NCBI GenBank assembly: GCA_044426235.1
Contig: JAWXUS010000002.1
Span: 1 to 64,000 of the forward strand
Length of the DNA stretch: 64,000 nt
Direction: 5' to 3'
Source of the DNA: JAGHEK01 sp044426235
GTDB lineage: Bacteria; Bacillota; Clostridia; Peptostreptococcales; Peptostreptococcaceae
The notes beneath the pieces were generated by a model. That model was not told the origin of the DNA. It did no database searches and saw nothing but the letters and a program-made list of their open reading frames with translations. Position 1 is the stretch's first letter. Every line of letters starts with the position of its first letter. Below, piece after piece: positions 8,888-17,891 of the stretch. A program made the translations under genes and the position numbers.

Positions 8888-9955
8888 ATGATAAAAAATT
8901 TAAGAATGAAAAAATATTTACCATTAATGTTAGCATCATTAGTGACTGTAACTGGTTTAACTGGATGTAGTAGTAGTTCAGATAATGCTACTTCTGAGGA
9001 AACTCAAGTAGAAGGAACTGTAGCAGATAGTTCTGAAGGAACTTCAACTACTGTTGAAGTATTTAATGGAACTTTAGAAACACCAGAAAGTACAGATAAT
9101 TTCGTTGCACTTGAACTTGCATATATGGATCATTTAGAAGCACTAGGAGTATTACCAACTGCAGCTATCAAGCCAAATGGTATAACTGAAGAATCTACTC
9201 CTGCACAAATTGTTGCTTGGGAAGATGGATTTGGTAGACTTTATCCAAATGGAGAGGTTGATGATGTTGAAGCTTTAAATTCAAATGATAATCCAAACAT
9301 AGAAAGACTTCTTATGATAGAGCCAGATTTTATAATAGCTGGAGATAATCAAGAAGAATATTTATCTCAACTTGAGGCAGTTGCTCCAACATACTTAATG
9401 GATTCAACTCTTAATTTAGATGATGAAGGATTTAGAGATTGGAAAGCAACTCACAGAAAAATGGGAGAAATTACTGGAACTGAAGAAGTTGCAGAACAAA
9501 ATATAGCAGATTATGATGCTATGGTTGCAGATTTTGTTGCACAAATAGGAGACGATATAGAAGGTAAGGTTGCTATGGTTTTTCAAATAGATACTAAAGG
9601 TATCCAATATGGAACTAAAGTTAACTATGCACATATATACAGAGATTTAGGATTTGAAACACCAGATAATATACCTGTTGAAGCAAGAGAAACTATTGCA
9701 GTTGAAAACTTAGTTGATATAAATCCTGATTATATATTTGCAACTATTGAAAGTTATGAAGATTTTGAGGTTTTAGAGGCATCTCCAATATGGCAAAACT
9801 TAGATGCTGTTAAAAATGGAAATGTGTTTGAATTTGCACATTATGCTTGGAATAGAACTAATGGACCAAATTCAAATACTTTAATGTTTGAAGAAACTGC
9901 AAACTTCTTATTAACAGGAGAGCAAACTTCACAAAGATTTAATTTAGAAGATTAA
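8888..9955 (+). CDS. Siderophore-binding lipoprotein (FecB/FhuD/CeuE type)
   Basis: This 355-aa protein begins MIKNLRMKKYLPLM, with a hydrophobic signal and lipobox LTGC, followed by a Ser-rich and acidic linker. The start at 8888 is chosen because AGGAG (8876-8880) lies 7 bases upstream; reading further upstream would run into the permease gene. The mature part has the two-lobed periplasmic-binding pattern of cluster III receptors, with VALELAYMDHLEALGV near the start and NIERLLMIEPDFIIAG in the first lobe. It would be anchored outside the membrane and deliver ferric siderophore to the two permeases. It is the last gene of the operon and is followed by a terminator. Confidence 0.92.
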   Translation: MIKNLRMKKYLPLMLASLVTVTGLTGCSSSSDNATSEETQVEGTVADSSEGTSTTVEVFNGTLETPESTDNFVALELAYMDHLEALGVLPTAAIKPNGITEESTPAQIVAWEDGFGRLYPNGEVDDVEALNSNDNPNIERLLMIEPDFIIAGDNQEEYLSQLEAVAPTYLMDSTLNLDDEGFRDWKATHRKMGEITGTEEVAEQNIADYDAMVADFVAQIGDDIEGKVAMVFQIDTKGIQYGTKVNYAHIYRDLGFETPDNIPVEARETIAVENLVDINPDYIFATIESYEDFEVLEASPIWQNLDAVKNGNVFEFAHYAWNRTNGPNSNTLMFEETANFLLTGEQTSQRFNLED

Positions 9956-9980
9956 TTTATAGTTTAATATAAAGTAAAAA

Positions 9981-10018
9981 ATAAACTTATTTTTATTTAA
10001 GATAAGTTTATTTTTTTT
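9981..10018 (+). terminator. Terminator of the iron-uptake operon
   Basis: ATAAACTTAT pairs with ATAAGTTTAT (10002-10011) across an 11-nt loop, followed by a run of Ts to 10018. Confidence 0.82.
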
Positions 10019-10212
10019 GTGGAAATTTAATTTAATAAATTATATTAATTAGACTAATTAAAAGTATATAAAAATAAAATTTTACAAATAATAAAATTAA
10101 TTTAGTGTCCCAAAATATTATATCTTAGAGGTTGAAAATTTAATATTTGAAAGTTTTTTCATAAAAGTAGCTTTGGCTTAGCAAAAAATTAATAAAATAT
10201 TAAAATATTTTT

Positions 10213-10251
10213 GTCAAATATATTGACTTTTTGTCGAAAAAAATGGATACT
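10213..10251 (+). promoter_or_regulatory. Promoter with overlapping inverted repeat upstream of the AGCS symporter
   Basis: TTGACT (10223-10228) and GATACT (10246-10251) are separated by 17 bp; an alternative -10, TATAAT, begins at 10251. The inverted repeat GTCAA-ATATA-TTGAC (10213-10227) overlaps the -35 box and may be an operator. The rest of the 9956-10308 gap is AT-rich and, apart from the preceding terminator, shows nothing I can assign. Confidence 0.5.
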
Positions 10252-10308
10252 ATAATACGTAATATTATTATAATTACTAGAAAATAAAAAAGAGAAAGGA
10301 ATAACAAT

Positions 10309-11643
10309 ATGCACGATATTTTATTACAAGTAGAACACGGTATAACAGCTATATCTGATGCTGTATGGCCTGTGTTTATACCTTTTATGCTTATAGTTGG
10401 AGCAGTAATGGCTATAAGAACAATATTTATAATTCAAAAAGAAGCTACAAACCCTGCAAAATTAAACATTAAAAATGTTATAGGGCCAGCATCTATAGCA
10501 CTTGGAGCGATGATCGGAACAGGAGCTATAATCGGAGTTTTAGCTGCACTATCTAAATTACAAGCAAATGGACAACCATTTATAGAGGCTATGGCAATAT
10601 GGGCTTTATTTGGTTCTTTAGTAATGTTACCAGTTGCTTATGCAGAAACATTAAACTCAAAGTTAATGAAAAAAGCACCAAAGGAGTATATAGCTGATTT
10701 ACTTCACCCATCTCTTGGAAAATTATATGCAGTATCATTCGTGGCACTTGCAGTTTTCGGATTTGGTGGATTCCAATTTAGTGGTATAGATTCAGTTGTT
10801 GCAACTATACTTGATGACAAAATGGGAATTAGTCTTTCATTAGTTCAAAGATACTTATTCATAGTAATACCAGTTATAGCAATAGTTGCTGCACTAGTAT
10901 TATCTAAGAAACATGAGTTATTTATGGGCGCTATGACGTATATGATAGGAACTGCAGTTGCAGGATACTTCATATTCTTCACAATGTTTGTTATAAAAAC
11001 TGCTGATTATATCCCAGTATTCTTTGATAGAATGATTGAGGGATTACAAAATCCAGTTAGTGCAATGCTTGGGGTACCTCTTGGTTTAATCCTTGGTATG
11101 CAAAAAGTTTTACAAACTGCAGAAACTGGTCTTGGAGCTTTAGCTATGGCATCTCAAGAAGCTGATACTGAGCCTAGAGAAGCTGCTATGATATCTCTTA
11201 TACCAACTGCTGTGACAGTATTTGTTTCTATATTAGTTACTTCTTATATAGCATCTTATGGTGTTGATGCTGGTACTTTAAACTTACTTGATGCTGATGG
11301 AAATGCTGCATCTACAGTTCAAAGACTTGCAGGATATATAGGAACTGCAGAACACGTTGTTGGAGCTTTCGGACTTATAGTTTTATCTGCTTTTACAATA
11401 CTTTCTGCATTAACTACAATACTTGGTTCATACTACTATATGACAAAGTTATTCAAAGAAAATGCTATAAACAAAAATATAGCTATATATTTAGTATTAA
11501 TAATAGCAGCGGGAACTTTAGCTGTATTTGGAGCTAATGTTGTGTTTGAAGCTGTTGATTTATTATTATTCGTTCTTTGTGGAGTGAACGTAACTGCACT
11601 TGCTGTATTTACATTTAAGCACTGGGAAGCATACAAAAAATAA
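10309..11643 (+). CDS. AGCS-family amino acid:Na+ symporter
   Basis: This 444-aa polytopic protein has about 11 predicted helices. The N-terminal region (VFIPFMLIVGAVMAIRTIF) and the stretch GPASIALGAMIGTGAIIGVLAAL resemble the sodium:alanine symporter (AGCS) family, as does the conserved loop QTAETGLGALAMASQEAD. It would import alanine, glycine or a related amino acid with Na+. GAAAGGAAT precedes the ATG. It is monocistronic or loosely linked to the amidohydrolase 81 bp downstream, with a hairpin lying between them. The pairing hints that the enzyme produces or handles the transported amino acid, but that is inference only. Confidence 0.82.
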   Translation: MHDILLQVEHGITAISDAVWPVFIPFMLIVGAVMAIRTIFIIQKEATNPAKLNIKNVIGPASIALGAMIGTGAIIGVLAALSKLQANGQPFIEAMAIWALFGSLVMLPVAYAETLNSKLMKKAPKEYIADLLHPSLGKLYAVSFVALAVFGFGGFQFSGIDSVVATILDDKMGISLSLVQRYLFIVIPVIAIVAALVLSKKHELFMGAMTYMIGTAVAGYFIFFTMFVIKTADYIPVFFDRMIEGLQNPVSAMLGVPLGLILGMQKVLQTAETGLGALAMASQEADTEPREAAMISLIPTAVTVFVSILVTSYIASYGVDAGTLNLLDADGNAASTVQRLAGYIGTAEHVVGAFGLIVLSAFTILSALTTILGSYYYMTKLFKENAINKNIAIYLVLIIAAGTLAVFGANVVFEAVDLLLFVLCGVNVTALAVFTFKHWEAYKK

Positions 11644-11660
11644 TAATTGTTTTGATATAG

Positions 11661-11687
11661 AGCTACTTGCCATTTGGTAAGTAGCTT
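11661..11687 (+). terminator. Hairpin between symporter and amidohydrolase, possible weak terminator
   Basis: AGCTACTTGCC (11661-11671) pairs with GGTAAGTAGCT (11676-11686), with one G-T wobble. Only three Ts follow, so termination is probably partial and read-through into the amidohydrolase is likely. Confidence 0.5.
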
Positions 11688-11724
11688 TACATAAATAAAT
11701 ACATAATTGAAGGGAAGAATTACT

Positions 11725-13350
11725 ATGAAAAAACTTTATTTCAATGGAAATGTAGTAATGGTAGATAAAAATGAAACAGTTTCTGAAGCTGTATTAGTTG
11801 AAAATGGAAATATCATTGCTGTTGGGACAAATGATGAGTTACTAGTTATGGCTTGTGATGAAACAGAGAAAATAGATTTACAAGGGAACACTATGTTACC
11901 AGGATTTATAGATCCACACGGTCACATAACTGCAATAGCACAAACACTAATGATAGTTAATTTATCAGAGTGTAACTCTAAAGAAGAGTTTATGGAAGCT
12001 CTTAGAGATAAAATGAAAAATAACCCTCCTAAAGAAGGAGAATGGTTAATTGGATTTGGATATGATAACACTAGATTTGAAGGTGAAGAACATCCAACTA
12101 AATTTGATTTAGATTCTATAACTTCTGAAATACCAATGTTTATATCTCACGCATCAGGACATATTGCTGTTGGAAACTCTAAAGGATTAGAGCTTATGGG
12201 ATATGTTGGAGATGATTATAGAGTACCAGAAGGTGGGGTTGTAAGAACTGTATCTCCTGATTCTAAAGAGCCAAATGGAGTTTTAGAAGAAACTGCTTGT
12301 CTAGATCCAGAAGTTAAAAAAGCTATACCAGTTCCAGGTTTTGAAACTTTACTTGGTTGTTTAAGAAAAGCTCAAGAAATATATGCAAGCTTTGGTATAA
12401 CAACTTGTCAAGATGCAAGTATAGACAAAGGAATGAATGGATTATTAATGGGAGCGGCTCAAGCTAATGCATTAATAATGGATATAGTAGGATTTGCTGT
12501 ACAACAAGTTACTTTTGATTTATTAAAAGATGAAGGAGTTCCAACAAGAGAATACTTCAATCATTATAAATTATTAGGTGGTAAAACTTGGTTAGATGGT
12601 TCTCCTCAAGGGAAAACTGCTTGGTTAACTAAGCCTTACCACGAAGTACCAGCTGGGGAAAGTGCTGATTACTGTGGATACGGAACTCAAGAAGATAAAG
12701 GAGTAGTTGAATATTTCAAAGGTTGTATAGAAAGAAATCTTCAAGTTAATGTTCATACTAATGGAGATGCTGCTGGAGATCAATTCTTAAGATGCTACAA
12801 AAAAGCATTAGAGGAAACTGGAAATAAAACTGATTTAAGACCAGTTATGGTTCACGCTCAAACAGTTAGAGAAGATCAATTAGATGAAATGAAAGAATTA
12901 GGAGTTATACCTACATTCTTCTTAGATCATATATGGTTCTGGGGAGATTATCATTATTCTTCAGTATTTGGACCAGAAAGATCTCAAACTTTAAGTCCTG
13001 CTAAGTGGGCACTTGATAGAGGAATGAACTTTACTCTACATCAAGATCCTCCAGTTAAATTACCAAATATGGTTTTAGCTATACACAATGCAGTTAACAG
13101 AAAAACTCAAAGTGGTAGAGTACTTGGTGAAGATTTAACTATACCAGTTATGGAAGCTATAAAGGGTGTAACTATAAATGGAGCATATCAATACTTCGAA
13201 GAAGATATTAAGGGAAGTATAGAAGTTGGAAAAATAGCTGACTTTGTAATACTTGATAAAAATCCTTTAGAAGTATCGAAAGATGATTTATTAAATATAA
13301 AAGTATTAGAAACTATAAAAGGTGGAAATACAATATTTAAAGCTCAATAG
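11725..13350 (+). CDS. Amidohydrolase family protein (YtcJ-like, metal-dependent)
   Basis: This 541-aa protein belongs to the amidohydrolase_3 (YtcJ/NfdA-like) group. It starts at ATG 11725 after AAGGGAAG; a TTG at 11707 also leads the frame but overlaps that ribosome site. Metal-site motifs are GFIDPHGHI near residue 65, a VHTNGDAAGDQ segment near 345, VHAQTVREDQ near 385, and HQDPPVKLPNM near 440. A GSIEVGKIADFVILDKNPL tail completes the composite beta-sandwich. Members hydrolyse N-acyl or formyl amides or cyclic amides; the substrate here is unknown. The symporter upstream suggests an amino-acid-derived compound. Confidence 0.85.
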   Translation: MKKLYFNGNVVMVDKNETVSEAVLVENGNIIAVGTNDELLVMACDETEKIDLQGNTMLPGFIDPHGHITAIAQTLMIVNLSECNSKEEFMEALRDKMKNNPPKEGEWLIGFGYDNTRFEGEEHPTKFDLDSITSEIPMFISHASGHIAVGNSKGLELMGYVGDDYRVPEGGVVRTVSPDSKEPNGVLEETACLDPEVKKAIPVPGFETLLGCLRKAQEIYASFGITTCQDASIDKGMNGLLMGAAQANALIMDIVGFAVQQVTFDLLKDEGVPTREYFNHYKLLGGKTWLDGSPQGKTAWLTKPYHEVPAGESADYCGYGTQEDKGVVEYFKGCIERNLQVNVHTNGDAAGDQFLRCYKKALEETGNKTDLRPVMVHAQTVREDQLDEMKELGVIPTFFLDHIWFWGDYHYSSVFGPERSQTLSPAKWALDRGMNFTLHQDPPVKLPNMVLAIHNAVNRKTQSGRVLGEDLTIPVMEAIKGVTINGAYQYFEEDIKGSIEVGKIADFVILDKNPLEVSKDDLLNIKVLETIKGGNTIFKAQ

Positions 13351-13357
13351 ATTTTTT

Positions 13358-13383
13358 AGACTAGGTCTTTGACCTAGTCTTTT
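13358..13383 (+). terminator. Terminator after the amidohydrolase
   Basis: AGACTAGGTC (13358-13367) and GACCTAGTCT (13371-13380) form a perfect 10-bp stem with a TTT loop, followed by a short T-run. Confidence 0.85.
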
Positions 13384-13424
13384 AAAATGCAAAAAAGTGG
13401 GTATAAAAATAATGACTTAATTTG

Positions 13425-13454
13425 TTGTATAAAACTTTGAAATTATGATAAAAT
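13425..13454 (+). promoter_or_regulatory. Likely promoter of the YgiQ-family gene
   Basis: TTGTAT (13425-13430) and TAAAAT (13449-13454) are separated by 18 bp, with TGA directly before the -10. Confidence 0.5.
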
Positions 13455-13479
13455 CAATAAAGAAAGATGGTGATGCTAA

Positions 13480-15411
13480 ATGAGTAATAAATTTTTGCCA
13501 ATATGTAGGCAAGATATGATAGATAAAGGATGGGAAGAAGTAGATTTCGTTTTAGTAACTGGAGATGCATATGTTGATCATCACAGTTTTGGAACTGCGA
13601 TAATATCTAGAGTACTTGAAAATGCAGGGTATAAGGTTGGTATAGTTGCACAACCTGATTGGAAAAGTACTGAAGATTTTATGAAACTTGGTAGACCAAG
13701 ATTAGGATTTTTAGTTAATAGTGGTAATATGGATTCAATGGTTAATCATTATTCTGTTAGCAAAAAGCAAAGAGATAAGGATTTATATTCTCCAGGAGCA
13801 AAAATGGGTCTTAGACCAGATCGTGCGGTTATAGTTTATTGCAATAAAATTAGAGAGGCATACAAGAATGTTCCAATAGTAATTGGTGGACTTGAGGCGA
13901 GTCTTAGACGTTTTGCACACTATGATTATTGGGGAGATAAGGTACGTAAATCAGTTTTAGTTGATAGTGGTGCCGATCTTTTAGTTTATGGAATGAGTGA
14001 AAAGCAAATAATTGAAGTAGCAGATAGTTTAAATAATGGATTTGATCCAAAATATATTAGGCATATAAATGGGACTTGCTATATAGCAGATAGCATTGAA
14101 GAAGTATATGATGATTATCTTGAAATTGCATCTTATAAAAAAGTTTGTGATAGTAAAATTGAATATGCTAATGCATTTAAAATTCAATATGATGAACAAG
14201 ATCCATTTAGAGGTAAGGTTATAGTTCAAAAGCATGGAGATAAGTATTTAGTGCAAAATAAACCAGAAAAGCCTTTAAATAGAGGAGAGCTTGATGATGT
14301 TTATGCACTGCCATATACAAAAACTTATCATCCGATATATGAAAAAGATGGTGGAATTCCTGCTATTGAAGAAGTTAAATTTAGTATAGTAGGTTCAAGA
14401 GGATGTTTTGGAAGTTGTTCATTCTGCGCAATAACATTCCACCAAGGAAGAGCAGTTGAAAGTAGAAGTAAGGAGTCTATAGTAGAAGAAGCAAAATATA
14501 TTACTACTTTAAAGGACTTCAAAGGATATATTCACGACATTGGAGGTCCGACTGCAAACTTTAGAAAGCCTGCTTGTAAAAAGCAAGTAACTGAAGGTCT
14601 TGGAGCTTGTAAGAAAAAACAATGCCTACACCCTGAACCTTGCAAGAATTTAGATATAGATCACAGTGAATTCTTAGATGTTTTAAGAAGTGTTAGAAAA
14701 CTTCCAAATATAAAGAAAGTATTCGTAAGATCTGGAATAAGATACGATTATGTTATGGCGGATAAAGATAATACTTTTATGAATGAATTAGTTGAACATC
14801 ACGTTAGTGGACAATTAAAGGTTGCACCGGAGCATATTTCAGAAGAAGTTCTTAATCATATGCAAAAGCCTGCAGGAAATACTTATGATAGATTTAGACA
14901 AAAGTATTTCGATATTAATAAGAGAATAGGAAAAGAGCAATACTTAATTCCTTATTTAATGTCTTCTCACCCAGGTTCAACACTAAAGAGTGCAATAGAA
15001 CTTGCAGAATATTTAAGAGACACTAATTATCAACCAGAGCAGGTACAAGATTTCTATCCAACACCTGGTACGTTATCTACTACAATGTTCTACACAGGAA
15101 TTGATCCATTAACTATGGAAAGTGTTTATATTCCAAAGTCAAAAAATGAAAAGGCTATGCAAAGGGCACTTCTTCAGTATAGGGCACCAAGAAATTATAC
15201 TTTAGTTCATCAAGCATTAGTTGAAGCGGATCGTGAAGATTTAATTGGAATGTCTCCAAGATGTTTAATTAGACCAATGGAAGCTAGAATGTATGGAAAT
15301 AAGACTCAATCAAGTAGAAAAGATAAGCCAAAAGCAAAGCAAGTAAATCAAAAAAGTACTAAGCCTGGAAATAATAAAAATCAAAAGCCAATAAAGAAAA
15401 AGAAAAGATAG
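13480..15411 (+). CDS. YgiQ-family radical SAM protein
   Basis: This 643-aa protein carries the radical-SAM cluster motif C309-x3-C313-x2-C316 inside GSRGCFGSCSFCAI. The N-terminal third (WEEVDFVLVTGDAYVDHHSFG and RPRLGFLVNSGNMDSMVNHY) is the UPF0313 domain that defines the YgiQ family, and length and order match. The C-terminus is a Lys-rich, low-complexity tail from about residue 610. A second Cys-rich segment near residues 365-390 (KPACKKQV, KKKQCLHPEPC) may hold an extra cluster or be structural. The biochemical function of the family is not established. The gene stands alone between two hairpins. Confidence 0.9.
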   Translation: MSNKFLPICRQDMIDKGWEEVDFVLVTGDAYVDHHSFGTAIISRVLENAGYKVGIVAQPDWKSTEDFMKLGRPRLGFLVNSGNMDSMVNHYSVSKKQRDKDLYSPGAKMGLRPDRAVIVYCNKIREAYKNVPIVIGGLEASLRRFAHYDYWGDKVRKSVLVDSGADLLVYGMSEKQIIEVADSLNNGFDPKYIRHINGTCYIADSIEEVYDDYLEIASYKKVCDSKIEYANAFKIQYDEQDPFRGKVIVQKHGDKYLVQNKPEKPLNRGELDDVYALPYTKTYHPIYEKDGGIPAIEEVKFSIVGSRGCFGSCSFCAITFHQGRAVESRSKESIVEEAKYITTLKDFKGYIHDIGGPTANFRKPACKKQVTEGLGACKKKQCLHPEPCKNLDIDHSEFLDVLRSVRKLPNIKKVFVRSGIRYDYVMADKDNTFMNELVEHHVSGQLKVAPEHISEEVLNHMQKPAGNTYDRFRQKYFDINKRIGKEQYLIPYLMSSHPGSTLKSAIELAEYLRDTNYQPEQVQDFYPTPGTLSTTMFYTGIDPLTMESVYIPKSKNEKAMQRALLQYRAPRNYTLVHQALVEADREDLIGMSPRCLIRPMEARMYGNKTQSSRKDKPKAKQVNQKSTKPGNNKNQKPIKKKKR

Positions 15412-15414
15412 ATT

Positions 15415-15461
15415 AAAAAATATCACGATGAAAAATTAATTATTTTTTGTTGTGATATTTT
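15415..15461 (+). terminator. Hairpin after the YgiQ gene
   Basis: AAATATCAC (15418-15426) pairs with GTGATATTT (15452-15460) across an AT-rich loop of about 25 nt. The T-run is short, so it is a weak terminator candidate. Confidence 0.45.
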
Positions 15462-15533
15462 AATATTAAAAAATGATTTTAAACTTAATATTTTATACTT
15501 AGAATATGTAATTTAAACAAATTTATAGTTTTC

Positions 15534-15562
15534 TTGACAAATTAATAAATAACACTTATACT
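15534..15562 (+). promoter_or_regulatory. Promoter of the ECF transporter operon
   Basis: TTGACA (15534-15539) and TATACT (15557-15562) are separated by exactly 17 bp. The start is expected near 15569. Confidence 0.85.
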
Positions 15563-15570
15563 AATATTGA

Positions 15571-15589
15571 TGTTTAGTGAAAATAAACA
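15571..15589 (+). promoter_or_regulatory. Operator TGTTTA-N7-TAAACA at the ECF promoter
   Basis: TGTTTAGTGAAAATAAACA begins 8 bases after the -10 box. The same arms, spacer length and distance from the -10 recur at the XRE-cupin/potABCD promoter (21664-21682). This points to shared control by one repressor, most likely the XRE-cupin protein encoded at 21728. Confidence 0.7.
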
Positions 15590-15615
15590 AATATAAAAAA
15601 TAAGGAGGAATAAAA

Positions 15616-16173
15616 TTGAAAGATAACAAGTTTTCAATTAACACAATTGTTGCAATTGGTATAGGAGCAGCAGTATTTTTAGTTTTAGGGAGATTTGGTT
15701 CAATACCAACTGGTGTACCAAATACAAACATCGAAACTTCTTATGCATACTTAGCACTTATGTCTGTTTTATATGGTCCTATTGCAGGGTTTTTAATCGG
15801 ATTTATAGGTCATGCTTTAAAAGATTTAGTTTTTTATGGAATGCCGTGGTTTAGTTGGGTAATAGCATCAGGAATAGTAGGACTTATAATTGGAGTTTTA
15901 GCTAACAAATTTAAATTAAATGAGGGTTCATTTACTAAAGACAAAATAATCAAATTTAATATATCGCAAGTAATTGCAAATGCAGCAGCTTGGTTTTTAG
16001 TTGCCCCAACTCTTGATATAGTAATTTATGCAGAACCTGCAAATAAAGTTTACACTCAAGGTATAGTTGGTGGTATATCAAATATGATTACTGTAGGAAT
16101 TTTAGGAACTTTAATTTTAGTAGCACATTCAAAGTCTAAAGTTAAAGATGGAACTTTAGAAATAGAAGAATAA
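15616..16173 (+). CDS. ECF transporter S component, UPF0397 family
   Basis: This 185-aa membrane protein has about five helices. It starts at TTG (15616) with AAGGAGG 7 bases upstream. The segments IGIGAAVFLVLGRFGSIPTG, VPNTNIETSYAYLALMSVLYGPIAG and GFIGHALKDLVFYG are diagnostic of the UPF0397 family, substrate-binding subunits of energy-coupling-factor transporters. The ligand is not known to me; related S components bind vitamins, precursors or metals. It precedes its own ATPase pair and EcfT, so this is a dedicated (group I-like) ECF module. The operator shared with the polyamine operon is a clue to its physiology. Confidence 0.85.
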   Translation: MKDNKFSINTIVAIGIGAAVFLVLGRFGSIPTGVPNTNIETSYAYLALMSVLYGPIAGFLIGFIGHALKDLVFYGMPWFSWVIASGIVGLIIGVLANKFKLNEGSFTKDKIIKFNISQVIANAAAWFLVAPTLDIVIYAEPANKVYTQGIVGGISNMITVGILGTLILVAHSKSKVKDGTLEIEE

Positions 16174-16208
16174 ATCTCTTAGGGTTATAAACTTAAAAGG
16201 AGACATTT

Positions 16209-17891
16209 ATGAAAAAAAAGATAATCGAGTTTAAAGATTTTGACTTTAAATACAAATCACAAAGTAAAGAAACATTAAAAAACATAAACTTAAGTATTTA
16301 TGAAGGGGAAAAAGTACTTATTGTAGGTCCAAGTGGAAGTGGAAAGAGTACTTTATCTTCTTGCTTAAATGGAATAGGTATTTTTTATCATAAAGCCCAA
16401 ATAAGTGGAACTTTAAATTTAGATGGAGAAGACATATCAAAAAAGGGTATTTTTGATATGTCAAAAAAAGTAGGTACAGTTTTACAAGATCCAGATAGCC
16501 AATTTATTGGTTTAACTGTTGGAGAAGATATCGCTTTTAAATTAGAAAATAATTGTGTGGAATTTGAAAAGATGAAAGAAATCGTTTCAAGTTCTGCAAA
16601 AAAGGTTAATATTTTTGATGAAATAAATACTTCACCATACAAATTATCAGGTGGTCAAAAGCAAAGAGTAGGACTTGCTGGAGTAATAGTTGATGATGTT
16701 AAAATACTATTATTTGATGAACCATTAGCGAGTTTAGATCCTTTAACTGGTAAAACTGCAATGGAACTTATCGATGAAATACAAAAAAATCAAAATAAGA
16801 CTATAATAATAATTGAACATAGAATTGAAGATGTACTTCATGCAAATGTTGATAGGATAGTTGTTGTAAATAATGGAGAAATAGTAGCAGACGACACTCC
16901 AGAAAATATTTTAAGAAGTGATATATTAGAAACTTATGGACTAAGAGAACCACTTGATGTTACTGCACTTAAGTATGCAGGTTGTGATTTTAGTGAGAAG
17001 TTAAAAGAAGATAATTACAAAGAAAAAGTAAGAGATTGGTTTGATAAAGCAAAAAATAATAGTGAGAAAATTAAAGAAAACACAGTTTTAGAATTTAATG
17101 ATGTTACTTTTGGATATGGTCCAGAAAAAACTATATTAAAAAATATGAATTTTAAAATTAATAAAGGAGATATGGTTGCGATTGCCGGGAAAAATGGTGC
17201 AGGAAAGTCAACTTTATCGAAATTAATATGTGGTTTTTATAAGCCTCAAAGCGGACAAATCTTGTTTGAAGGAAATGATTTAGTAAACAAAAGTATAAAA
17301 GCACGTGCAGAAAAAATAGGATTCGTAATGCAAAATCCAAATCAAATGATTTCACAAACTATGATTTTTGATGAAGTTGCATTTGGACTTAAAGTTCGTG
17401 GAGTTAGCGAAAAAGAAATAGAAGAGAGAGTAAACGAAACTTTAAAAATTTGTGGACTTTATGGTTACCGAAAATGGCCAATAAATTCTCTTAGTTATGG
17501 TCAAAGAAAAAGAGTAACAATAGCATCTATTTTAGTTTTAAATCCGGAAATAATAATTCTAGATGAACCAACTGCAGGACAAGACTTTAAACATTATACT
17601 GAAATAATGGAGTTTTTACGTAGCCTAAACAAAAAAGGAGTTACGATAATTATGGTAACTCACGATATGCATTTAATGCTTGAGTACACAAATAATGTTA
17701 TAGTTGTGGTTGATGGTCAAAATATAAAAAGTGATACACCGGCAAATGTGTTGACTAATGAAGAAGTTATACTACAGGCAAATTTAAAGAAAACTTCACT
17801 TCAAGAATTAGCAGAAGAATGTAAAATACTGGATACTACAAGTTTTGTAAATAAATTTATAGAACACGATAGGACGGTGAGACAAAATTGA
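16209..17891 (+). CDS. ECF transporter ATPase, fused double nucleotide-binding domain
   Basis: This 560-aa protein holds two ABC ATPase domains in tandem, equivalent to EcfA1 and EcfA2 joined. Domain 1 has Walker A GPSGSGKST (from G40), LSGGQKQR and LLFDEPLASLD. Domain 2 has Walker A GKNGAGKST (G327-T335), signature LSYGQRKR and IILDEPTAGQD. The second signature has Tyr in place of the first Gly, a common variation. The upstream UPF0397 gene and overlapping EcfT gene complete the transporter. It starts after AAAAGGAG. Confidence 0.93.
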   Translation: MKKKIIEFKDFDFKYKSQSKETLKNINLSIYEGEKVLIVGPSGSGKSTLSSCLNGIGIFYHKAQISGTLNLDGEDISKKGIFDMSKKVGTVLQDPDSQFIGLTVGEDIAFKLENNCVEFEKMKEIVSSSAKKVNIFDEINTSPYKLSGGQKQRVGLAGVIVDDVKILLFDEPLASLDPLTGKTAMELIDEIQKNQNKTIIIIEHRIEDVLHANVDRIVVVNNGEIVADDTPENILRSDILETYGLREPLDVTALKYAGCDFSEKLKEDNYKEKVRDWFDKAKNNSEKIKENTVLEFNDVTFGYGPEKTILKNMNFKINKGDMVAIAGKNGAGKSTLSKLICGFYKPQSGQILFEGNDLVNKSIKARAEKIGFVMQNPNQMISQTMIFDEVAFGLKVRGVSEKEIEERVNETLKICGLYGYRKWPINSLSYGQRKRVTIASILVLNPEIIILDEPTAGQDFKHYTEIMEFLRSLNKKGVTIIMVTHDMHLMLEYTNNVIVVVDGQNIKSDTPANVLTNEEVILQANLKKTSLQELAEECKILDTTSFVNKFIEHDRTVRQN

